The position numbers were made by a program, and so were the translations under genes. A stretch of DNA of 16,255 bases from DAOTUL01 sp034437435 (GTDB lineage: Bacteria > Chloroflexota > Anaerolineae > Aggregatilineales > Phototrophicaceae), in the NCBI GenBank assembly GCA_964417785.1, contig CAYQJO010000085.1:1-16255 (forward strand). Reading direction: 5' to 3'. Below the pieces are notes generated by a model. It did no database searches, had not been told where the DNA came from, and worked only from the letters and a program-made list of their open reading frames with translations. Below are positions 7,448 through 14,203 of this stretch, in pieces (the stretch's first letter is position 1; each line of letters begins with the position of its first letter).

Positions 7448-8332
7448 CTAAATGGATTTGATCTTGTCGATCAACTTGCTGACGACATCACGCGACGGAC
7501 CAGGCTGCTGCGCCCGACGCCGACGCCCTGCGGTGGAACGTTGGGCATCGGCCTTCTGTTCCATCCCGGCAGGTTTCACAATATCGACCAGACCGGCCTG
7601 CTGCAAACCATACACCACGCGCCGAATTTCGACATCGGACATGTTGTTGGCTTTCGCGATCTGGCGAATGGTGTTCTTCGGATTGACGAACGAGACGACA
7701 CGCCATTCTTCAACACTGAGGTGAATCCCTTTGAATTTCTCTTTGGGGTTCTCCGGGAACTTCAGCGCCATATCGAGGTTGGGGATATGCTCGCTGAGTT
7801 CCTCCACCTCACGCATCCGGCGTGCCCCTTCAATGATGACGTTCTCCAGGTCAATCGGGACCAGAATACGATCACCACCGGGCAGTGTATTGTCTTCAAA
7901 ACGGAACGGACCGTTACGCCAGGACAGCAGATTATAAACCACTTCCAGCGTGAATTGCTGGATGCTGTTCACGATGTCGTTCTGTGTGACGTAATTCGCT
8001 CCAATCAAACGCATCGCCAGCGCCTTATCCGTCGTGCCTTTGGCCTTCTGACGCAGCAATTTCGCCTGCTGGTCGGTCAGCTTTCCGGCCTTGTTCAGGA
8101 CGGCGATTAAATCACCATCCTGCCCACTCAACATGGCATGCACCAGTTTACCCGTGCGGAAAACCACCTGGGCTTTTTCTGCGCCCGGTGCCATCTTCTC
8201 ATTGCCCATGGCATCGGTATCGCCGGTCGGAACACCTTCGAAAATCTTCAGAGTCCCGGTGCGCCCTGAGAGATTCATCAGGTTCAGCAGTTGAGTGGTG
8301 CTGAAGTCTCTAAGATTGCCTTGGAGTGGCAT
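7448..8332 (-). CDS. DUF4388/PATAN-domain protein with C-terminal winged helix
   Basis: A 294-residue cytoplasmic protein and the first gene of the minus-strand operon. Residues 1-165 match the DUF4388 (PATAN) pattern: MPLQGNLRDFSTTQLLNLM, then SGRTGTLKI, a strand with VVFRTGKLVHA (56-66), a helical section GKLTDQQ, and WRNGPFRFED (138-147). Residues about 205-255 look like a winged helix: VEEWRVVSFV, TIRQIAKANNMSDVEIRRVV, LQQAGLVDIV. The tail (258-294) is basic and low in complexity, with RRRRA, and ends in a short amphipathic helix. DUF4388 proteins commonly sit beside small GTPases and are thought to be adaptors in signalling. The start ATG 8332 has GGGGG at 5-base spacing and lies about 40 bases after the predicted transcription start. 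Confidence 0.88.
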   Translation of the reverse strand: MPLQGNLRDFSTTQLLNLMNLSGRTGTLKIFEGVPTGDTDAMGNEKMAPGAEKAQVVFRTGKLVHAMLSGQDGDLIAVLNKAGKLTDQQAKLLRQKAKGTTDKALAMRLIGANYVTQNDIVNSIQQFTLEVVYNLLSWRNGPFRFEDNTLPGGDRILVPIDLENVIIEGARRMREVEELSEHIPNLDMALKFPENPKEKFKGIHLSVEEWRVVSFVNPKNTIRQIAKANNMSDVEIRRVVYGLQQAGLVDIVKPAGMEQKADAQRSTAGRRRRAQQPGPSRDVVSKLIDKIKSI

Positions 8333-8379
8333 TTAAGCCCCCTGCGCCATTTTGATGAATGTTTGGTGATGCCACAATG

Positions 8380-8408
8380 ATTATAGCCGCGCCGAAATTT
8401 CGAGTCAA
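8380..8408 (-). promoter_or_regulatory. Sigma-70-type promoter for the eight-gene minus-strand operon
   Basis: On the minus strand TTGACT (8408-8403) and TATAAT (8385-8380) are separated by exactly 17 bases. This is one mismatch from the full consensus pair. Transcription would begin near 8373, about 40 bases before the DUF4388 ATG. The spacer contains a 10-bp palindrome. It is the best promoter I can see in the window. Confidence 0.75.
8393..8402. promoter_or_regulatory. 10-bp palindrome CGAAATTTCG, possible operator
   Basis: A perfect inverted repeat lies inside the spacer of the minus-strand promoter, just upstream of the plus-strand -35 zone. A repressor bound here would cover both promoters. 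No regulator is identified, and a 10-bp palindrome can arise by chance. Confidence 0.35.
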
Positions 8409-8430
8409 CTTGGGCAGATTCCGCTATAAT
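8402..8430 (+). promoter_or_regulatory. Promoter of the DUF3048 operon (perfect -10, weak -35)
   Basis: TATAAT at 8425-8430 is a perfect -10 box. At 17-base spacing the -35 position (8402-8407) reads GAGTCA, only three matches to consensus, and it lies over the -35 box of the opposing promoter. The start would be near 8437, about 31 bases before the ATG at 8468. A weak -35 suggests activator need or low basal activity (inference). Confidence 0.6.
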
Positions 8431-8467
8431 GAGAGTTCAACAACCGAACCAGACGGACAGTCAGTCT

Positions 8468-9628
8468 ATGCGACTAATCTATTTGTTAATGGTCATCTTG
8501 TGCGCCTGTGTATCGCCGAACCCCGGCATCGCATCCTTAACACAGGATATATCACAAAATGCCGTTGTGAACCTTGAGATTGATAACAATATTTTCGGGC
8601 CGGAGGATTTTCCTGCTAATGTAAACCCATTGACCGGCGAACTGGTCGACGACCCGGCCATCTTAAGACGGCGGCCCATCGTGGTCAAAATCTCCAACGC
8701 GCCGCCGCTTGTCCGCCCACAGGCCGGAATAGGCAGCGCTGATGTCGTCTTCGAGCATTATGCCGAAGGCGGTCTGACCCGCTTCTCCGCTGTATTCTAC
8801 GGTCAGGCTCCCGACCGGGTGGGGTCCATTCGCAGCGCCCGCCTGGTCGATCATGAAATCATCCCGATGGTCGATGGTATGCTGGTGTTCTCCGGGGCCA
8901 GCATCGGCGTTGAGAAATACATCTACGGCAGCGCTGAGGTGGCTTCACGCATCGACGGCGCTGACACGGTGCCACCCTATGGCGACATCCCACCGTCGGA
9001 ATACGCCGAACGTGCCTACAAAGGTGTGCTTTACGGACGCCCATACTATTGGCGCGACGAAGCCATTCCCGTACCACACAACATGTTCGCCGATATGCGG
9101 GCGATCTGGGCGCTGGCTGAATCCGAGGGCCATGCGGTCCAGCCAGACTTAAAGGGCATGGCGTTCCGGTTGGCACCTCCAGTCGGTGCGGTCAGTCCCG
9201 GTCGTACTGCCGACATCCGTTATCGTGCCACGCGGGTCCGCTGGGTATATGATGACGAACGGGCTGAGTATCTGCGTTTCGCCGACGGCCAGCCCCACTT
9301 CGATGCCAACACAGAGACACAAATCAGCGCCGACAATGTTATTATTGTCTATGCCGAACACACAGACACGGATATTATCGAAAGCCAGTGGCAGGACAGC
9401 ATCAGTTGGAGTACCCAGATCGCGGTATGGGGTGAGAATCGGGCCACTCTGCTGCGTGATGGTCAGCACTATGACGGTTACTGGACTCGCACAGTACGCG
9501 AACATATCATCGGACTGCGGACATGGGAGGGCGACCTCCTCTATCTGAAACCGGGGCAGACCTGGTTCCAGCTTGTCCAGCCAGAAACACAACAAAACCC
9601 TGCCGAAGAGTGGATTATCATCGAGTGA
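8468..9628 (+). CDS. DUF3048 (YerB-like) lipoprotein
   Basis: A 386-residue exported lipoprotein of the DUF3048 family, to which B. subtilis YerB belongs; the biochemical role is not established. A very short signal peptide ends in lipobox LCAC with the lipidated Cys at residue 14. The N-terminal DUF3048 domain spans about 52-240: NPLTGELVDDP (53-63), RRRPIVVKISNAP (67-79), RPQAGIGSADVVFEHYAEGG (83-102), then RVGSIRSARLVD (117-128). The C-terminal domain spans about 250-375 and includes NVIIVYAEH (290-298) and GQTWFQLV (363-370). I chose ATG 8468: the upstream ATG at 8429 lies inside the -10 box and would put 13 polar residues before the signal peptide. The Shine-Dalgarno sequence is weak (GGACAG). 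The next gene starts 1 base after its stop, so the two are coupled. Confidence 0.88.
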   Translation: MRLIYLLMVILCACVSPNPGIASLTQDISQNAVVNLEIDNNIFGPEDFPANVNPLTGELVDDPAILRRRPIVVKISNAPPLVRPQAGIGSADVVFEHYAEGGLTRFSAVFYGQAPDRVGSIRSARLVDHEIIPMVDGMLVFSGASIGVEKYIYGSAEVASRIDGADTVPPYGDIPPSEYAERAYKGVLYGRPYYWRDEAIPVPHNMFADMRAIWALAESEGHAVQPDLKGMAFRLAPPVGAVSPGRTADIRYRATRVRWVYDDERAEYLRFADGQPHFDANTETQISADNVIIVYAEHTDTDIIESQWQDSISWSTQIAVWGENRATLLRDGQHYDGYWTRTVREHIIGLRTWEGDLLYLKPGQTWFQLVQPETQQNPAEEWIIIE

Positions 9629-9629
9629 A

Positions 9630-10817
9630 ATGAATTATCGCACCCTCAGACAAGGAATTGACGCCATCAAACAGGGGTATCCCGACCAGGGCCGACGGCT
9701 GATTAAGCTGGCGCTGAAAAATGAGCCGCTTGATGGTCCTATCCGAGCAACCGCCTTTCTATGGCTGGCAGAGACCACCAGCGATACCCAGGAAAAGCTG
9801 GATTACTACAACAACGCCCTGGAAGCGGACCCGGCCAATGGGCAGGCACGCCAGCGCATCGCTGCGCTGATGGAGGCCGACCTGCCCCCGATCACACCAC
9901 CGCAAGGCAACCCGCCCTACCAGAACACACCGCCACAGGGGATGCCGCCCTACCAGAACACACCGCCGCAAGGCAACCCGCCCTACCAGAACACACCACC
10001 ACAGGGGACGCCACCGGGTACGGCGCAGCCCTTTAACTACGGCAATACCTCGGCACAGGCAGCGCCGGACACCAACACACAAACAGTCGGTATCTTCGAC
10101 GGTCCCAACGGACCCGGCACTGGCTTTTTCATCACCCAGGACGGCATAGTCGTCACGACACGCTTTGTCATCGCCGGGGTGGAGGCCGTCACCTGTGAAA
10201 TCGGGCCAGGGCGAACCCTGCGCGGCCAGATTGTCTACGCTGTACCGGAATACGATATTGCGTTTGTTTATACTGGTGTATCTCCGGTCACGCCGCTGAC
10301 CGCCGCACAGACACCCAATGTCCCGGAAAACACACCGCTGATGGCGCTGGCCTACCAGCAGAACACCTTCCAGGGCATTCGCCGCCAGACGCGCAGTGTT
10401 ATCCCGGCAGGCTGGTTCCCGACGACCTTCGATAATCCACCCGATGCTGGTGGCAATCCCATCCTGGATCGCAGCGGGGTGGTGGTGGGCATGTTGACCC
10501 GCAACACCAACCGGACCTCGCCCTATCTGTTTGGCGTCCTGATGCAGACAATCTACCAGTATTACGAGCGCTACCGTCTGTCCAATACCGGGGGAAGTAC
10601 CTACTGCCCTGGCTGCGGTCAGTTGAGCAGAGCCGCTGCCAGCGGTGCATATTACTGCGAGACCTGCGGCATGACGCTGCCCCAGGCAGCCAATATCCGC
10701 CGCCAGAATGCCCCTCAGTTCGGGCCATTGTATGGCGAAAACGCGCCGCGAGCCTGCCCCTACTGCAACTCACGGGCGGGATTTTATGATAACCGTTGTA
10801 TACGCTGTGGGAGATAA
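9630..10817 (+). CDS. TPR-like / Pro-Gln repeat / trypsin-fold pseudoprotease / double zinc-ribbon protein
   Basis: A 395-residue four-part protein. Residues 1-82 are helical and TPR-like (RQGIDAIKQGYPDQGRRLIKLAL, LDYYNNALEADPANGQARQRI). Residues 89-128 are a proline-rich linker of three 11-residue repeats (TPPQGNPPYQN) plus a partial fourth. Residues about 150-310 keep a trypsin-like layout: GTGFFITQDGIVVTT, EYDIAFV and a GG turn. F179 stands where the catalytic His is expected, D209 is kept, and A273 in PDAGG replaces the nucleophile Ser, so proteolysis is not expected. Residues 325-393 carry four CxxC pairs (C326/C329, C343/C346, C376/C379, C390/C393), two zinc ribbons. No signal peptide or membrane segment is seen, so it is likely cytoplasmic. 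I chose ATG 9630, 1 base after the lipoprotein stop; an in-frame ATG at 9573 would overlap that gene. A binding or scaffold role is my inference. Confidence 0.82.
   Translation: MNYRTLRQGIDAIKQGYPDQGRRLIKLALKNEPLDGPIRATAFLWLAETTSDTQEKLDYYNNALEADPANGQARQRIAALMEADLPPITPPQGNPPYQNTPPQGMPPYQNTPPQGNPPYQNTPPQGTPPGTAQPFNYGNTSAQAAPDTNTQTVGIFDGPNGPGTGFFITQDGIVVTTRFVIAGVEAVTCEIGPGRTLRGQIVYAVPEYDIAFVYTGVSPVTPLTAAQTPNVPENTPLMALAYQQNTFQGIRRQTRSVIPAGWFPTTFDNPPDAGGNPILDRSGVVVGMLTRNTNRTSPYLFGVLMQTIYQYYERYRLSNTGGSTYCPGCGQLSRAAASGAYYCETCGMTLPQAANIRRQNAPQFGPLYGENAPRACPYCNSRAGFYDNRCIRCGR
9894..10013 (+). repeat. In-frame 33-bp tandem repeat coding for the Pro-Gln linker
   Basis: Three full 33-base units (9894-9926, 9927-9959, 9960-9992) and a partial fourth encode TPPQG(N/M/T)PPYQN. 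Units differ mainly at third codon positions, and the first and third are the most alike. This indicates copy-number expansion within a flexible linker between the TPR-like and trypsin-fold parts. Confidence 0.9.
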
Positions 10818-10820
10818 AGT

Positions 10821-11285
10821 ATGTTGTTCTCGGGCCGCCAATCACGCGATAGAATGCGCACCCTTCAGCACTTCGCTGAGACCGTCGAAAGCATCCTGAC
10901 TAATCTGGGGATCAATCCGGATGACGCCCGCCTGGGTATCGAAGAGGGCTATGGCTGGACCTTTCGCCGGGGATCGGCTGTCATCGAGATTTACATCTCG
11001 GAGCAGAACGGACGCGGTTATATGCAGGTCCTGGCACCAATTCTGCATATGCCCGGCAGCGGTCTATTGCCGTTCTACCGGCGACTGCTCGAACTCAATT
11101 TGCAGTTGACCAACGCCGCGCTCGGTGTGTTCTACGATGTCGTTTACGTCTTCAACGAACGTCCACTCCAGGGACTTGACGTGGACGAAGCCAACACCAT
11201 CATCACGATGGTAGCCGGTTATGCCGACGACCTGGACAACCAACTTCTGGAAGAGTTCGGTGGCCGGTTGTATTCACAAGTTTAG
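10821..11285 (+). CDS. YbjN-like / type III chaperone-fold protein
   Basis: A 154-residue acidic cytoplasmic protein of the YbjN-like group, which shares the fold of type III secretion chaperones. A helix (TLQHFAETVESILTNLGI) is followed by strands WTFRRGSAVIEIYISEQNG and GYMQVLAPILHMP. Then come the helix LLPFYRRLLELNLQLTNAALGVF, the strand DVVYVFNERPLQGLD and a long final helix with DEANTIITMVAGYADDLDNQLLEEF. No catalytic motif is visible. The start ATG 10821 lies 3 bases after the previous stop, with GGGAG overlapping that stop as ribosome binding site. It is the last gene of the plus-strand operon. In this fold a chaperone or protein-binding role is usual; the partner here is unknown, perhaps the upstream pseudoprotease or a kinase. 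Confidence 0.75.
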   Translation: MLFSGRQSRDRMRTLQHFAETVESILTNLGINPDDARLGIEEGYGWTFRRGSAVIEIYISEQNGRGYMQVLAPILHMPGSGLLPFYRRLLELNLQLTNAALGVFYDVVYVFNERPLQGLDVDEANTIITMVAGYADDLDNQLLEEFGGRLYSQV

Positions 11286-11287
11286 CG

Positions 11288-14188
11288 CTATTCGTCTTCA
11301 GGGTCCTTGCCCGTCAGGGGATCAAACTCGTCCCGGATTTCCTCGTAGCTGATCGGACGGGTAGCGGGATCGACCTTACCACCGGGCTTCTGTGGCTCCG
11401 TTTCATCTTTCAGCGGCGGCAGTTCGCGAGTGGAGAGGTCGGGTATTGGCTGTGGCTCGGTTTCGCCCTCATCTCTGACTGCACCTTGATTCATATCTCG
11501 TTCGGTGGCGGCATTGGCGATGTCACGCCGTCCCGCACCACCCTGATCGAAATCGATCTCGGTACTCAGCGACTCCGGGTTGATGATATGTTCAATCCCG
11601 CCTATTGGTGCCGGAACGCGCACTGTTGGCGCAGTTTCAGACGACTCACCTGGCCGGGCTGCGGCTATCCGTGCATTTACCCGGCGCACAATATCGCCGA
11701 TGTCGCGAGCAATCACCGGTAGGAACCCACCAACCGCAATCAGCAGCGCAAACGGTATCGCGACCGAGTACAGTTGATCGGGAACGGCAAGTGTCTGGAA
11801 GTCGTAATCATACCACAGCAGCGCCTCAAACCGTTCCCGGAAACGAAAGATACCAAAAGGATGGTAAGGCGACTCCTGCCAGAACACATCCAACGACACA
11901 TCCGCCAGATCGGTCATGGGCCAGAAATCCTGCTTGAGTGCGCCGGTGTAGAACGTGACAAAAACCGGAAAATACGTCATGGCGGCGGTCAGCGGCACGG
12001 CGATGAAACTGTGCAGTTTGAACTGCGCCGCCAGAACAAAACCCATCGCCATCCAGAATCCACCGTAAATACACAGTTCCGAACTCGGCTGCTGCGTCAG
12101 GAAGAACCACTGCCATGCCCACCACGCCGCCGATCCAGCCAGTGTGCCGAAGAACAACGCAAAGACCAACCGCACATACCAGGGCCAGAATCCGCGCAAC
12201 CGGCTGGAGAACTCTCCGGCCAGGATCGACACTGATCCGGCGATGACCCCGAAGACCAGGCCCATCGCAATCGTATTGGCCCAACGCTGCTGCAAAAAAA
12301 CCGACTGCGTGCGGAACACCGAGAAGACATGGAAGCCCATGCCAAACCAGGCTCCCAGAACCGCCAGCAAATAACGCAAAATCAGGTTGAAGGGCTGCTC
12401 CGTCATCCGGCGCAGTGTGTTGGCCGACCACGCATAGAAACGTCCCTGGGGATTGACTGGCGAGGGCAGCGTCGGCGCTTCGTCACGGACCAGNNNNNNN
12501 NNNNNNNNNNNNNNNNNNNNNNNNNNNNNNNNNNNNNNNNNNNNNNNNNNNNNNNNNNNNNNNNNNNNNNNNNNNNNNNNNNNNNNNNNNNNNCGCAGTG
12601 CCCGGATACGCCCCGACCGCTGCTGTTCCACCAGATGTGATACCGCCGTGATCGACCGGATACGCCCGATGATGCGGGCAGCGAACTCAGCCACACGCGG
12701 CATACCGTAATCCATAGCGATGTCGGCGACCAGCAGATCGATCTCATGGGTGAACACGATGTCGTGCCAGTCGTCGTCGCGATGGTCTTCTGTCTGCACC
12801 TTCAAGCGCGTCTTCTCGCTCAAGATACGCGAACGGATGCTGCCACCGATGCGGCGATGCAACTTGGCACGAGTTCCAAGCACCTGCAAAGCGGCCAACC
12901 GGGCCTGCTCATTCGTCTCGATCTGAAGCGCCTGCGCCACCAGACGCGGAATCTGAGGTGTATCAGCATCCGGCACGGTTTCCAGACGATAGAGCGCCCG
13001 CACCCGTGCCGGTGCGTTGCCGCTGCGTAACGCATGCAGACACACCCAGCGGCGGTCGTCGTCATCAAGCTGCTCCCACCAGAACACAACCTCCTGGTCG
13101 TATTCCAACGCACCGCGCAGCAGCATTTGCCTGCCGCTCCGGTCCAGGTCCAGCCCGTGCGCCTCGGCGTTCATATAGTACCCGTTCATGAGCATAAAAT
13201 GCGTCACGCCCAACAGGAATCGCCCGTTACCATCCGCCCAACTGTGGCGAGCGCGGCTGTAAATATCCACAGCTTCCAGCAGTGCCGATACATCATCACT
13301 GATCGGGAGCGCGACATCTGGCTCCGGATGTGGTTTCTTTTCCGCACGCAGATTCGAAAAATCCAGCGAAATCGCTGTCGAGTCGGCGATAATCTCGCGC
13401 ATGTCCTCAATGACGTGCATCAACTTCAACGGTCGCTGGTCGGGATCAAGCGCGGTGCCGCGCCGCAAAATATCGCCAAAATAGGACGGCACAGACGGGT
13501 TCAGCATATTGGGATCGGGCAAATCCTCATTGAATTGCATCTGTTTGATTGCCAGCGGGGTCGCACCCTCAAAAGGAAGCTGGCCGGTCAACATGTGATA
13601 CATCACAATACAAAAACTGTAGATGTCAGCCCGGTGATCCAGCACTTCGGAGGTCAACTGCTCCGGTGCCATATACAACAGCGTCCCTGACCCCGGATTG
13701 ACCGCTTTGCCTTCGACCATGACAGTTGCCAGACCAAAGTCCGCCAGATACGGTACCTGATAGCTATCCATCAGCACATTGGGGGGCTTCAAGTCCAGGT
13801 GGATCACCTTGCTTGAGTGAGCATAATCGAGCGCCTCAGCGACGGAACTGCCCAACCGCAGCACTTCGCTGACTGGCAGTGGACCGCGCCGCAGCATATC
13901 CTCCAGCGAGCCACCAGCCACATAGCGCATGACAATATAGAGTTGGCCCTCGAATTCACCGAAGTCGTAGATGGGCAAAATGTGCGGATGCTCCATCCGC
14001 GCAATGAACTGGGCCTCCTGCTTGAACATGCCGACCGGGTCTTCATCCGTTGTGAGGCTCTGGGCAATCGTCTTGATAGCGACCATCCGGTTCAGCCGTT
14101 GGTCGCGTGCCGACCACACATCTGCCATACCCCCACGCCCGATATGTTCAACTATTTTGTACTGGTTAATCTCGACGCCAACATCCAT
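11288..14188 (-). CDS. Membrane-anchored Ser/Thr protein kinase with HEAT-like region (contains assembly gap)
   Basis: A large kinase, about 966 residues if the 100-N gap is taken literally. The positions below count from an alternative GTG at 14203; subtract 5 for the ATG used here. Kinase domain 14-275: glycine loop IGRGGMADVW (21-30), K44 in VAIK, E63, HLDLKPPN (135-142), DFG (155-157), MAPEQ (178-182). HLD replaces HRD, so it is a non-RD kinase. Residues about 300-536 are helical, with HEAT-like stretches (ARVRALYRL, ARLAALQVLGTRAKL, VAEFAARIIGRIRS). After the gap come about six hydrophobic spans (605-630, 642-664, 674-700, 711-727, 733-752, 810-832), then an acidic, proline-rich tail. 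An even number of spans puts kinase and tail in the cytosol. ATG 14188 has GTGAGG upstream and begins 15 bases after the previous stop. Reading frame across the gap is assumed. Confidence 0.82.
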   Translation of the reverse strand: MDVGVEINQYKIVEHIGRGGMADVWSARDQRLNRMVAIKTIAQSLTTDEDPVGMFKQEAQFIARMEHPHILPIYDFGEFEGQLYIVMRYVAGGSLEDMLRRGPLPVSEVLRLGSSVAEALDYAHSSKVIHLDLKPPNVLMDSYQVPYLADFGLATVMVEGKAVNPGSGTLLYMAPEQLTSEVLDHRADIYSFCIVMYHMLTGQLPFEGATPLAIKQMQFNEDLPDPNMLNPSVPSYFGDILRRGTALDPDQRPLKLMHVIEDMREIIADSTAISLDFSNLRAEKKPHPEPDVALPISDDVSALLEAVDIYSRARHSWADGNGRFLLGVTHFMLMNGYYMNAEAHGLDLDRSGRQMLLRGALEYDQEVVFWWEQLDDDDRRWVCLHALRSGNAPARVRALYRLETVPDADTPQIPRLVAQALQIETNEQARLAALQVLGTRAKLHRRIGGSIRSRILSEKTRLKVQTEDHRDDDWHDIVFTHEIDLLVADIAMDYGMPRVAEFAARIIGRIRSITAVSHLVEQQRSGRIRALXXXXXXXXXXXXXXXXXXXXXXXXXXXXXXXXXXLVRDEAPTLPSPVNPQGRFYAWSANTLRRMTEQPFNLILRYLLAVLGAWFGMGFHVFSVFRTQSVFLQQRWANTIAMGLVFGVIAGSVSILAGEFSSRLRGFWPWYVRLVFALFFGTLAGSAAWWAWQWFFLTQQPSSELCIYGGFWMAMGFVLAAQFKLHSFIAVPLTAAMTYFPVFVTFYTGALKQDFWPMTDLADVSLDVFWQESPYHPFGIFRFRERFEALLWYDYDFQTLAVPDQLYSVAIPFALLIAVGGFLPVIARDIGDIVRRVNARIAAARPGESSETAPTVRVPAPIGGIEHIINPESLSTEIDFDQGGAGRRDIANAATERDMNQGAVRDEGETEPQPIPDLSTRELPPLKDETEPQKPGGKVDPATRPISYEEIRDEFDPLTGKDPEDE
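12494..12593. other. Assembly gap (100 N)
   Basis: Exactly 100 undetermined bases lie inside the kinase gene, a conventional placeholder length, so the true distance is unknown. The flanks are in the same minus-strand frame with 100 N, but this would happen by chance one time in three. Residues lost lie between the HEAT-like region and the first membrane segment. Confidence 0.97.
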
Positions 14189-14203
14189 AGCCTGAAACCT
14201 CAC

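Noticed and set aside
8429..8467. Upstream ATG for the DUF3048 lipoprotein
   Set aside because: It falls inside the -10 box and would place a polar leader ahead of the signal peptide; ATG 8468 fits the lipobox.
9894..10013. CRISPR-like repeat array
   Set aside because: The repeats are directly adjacent with no spacers, stay in frame and encode a proline-rich linker within one protein.
11240..11320. Bidirectional terminator between the convergent genes
   Set aside because: I found no stem followed by a T run on either strand near the two stop codons.
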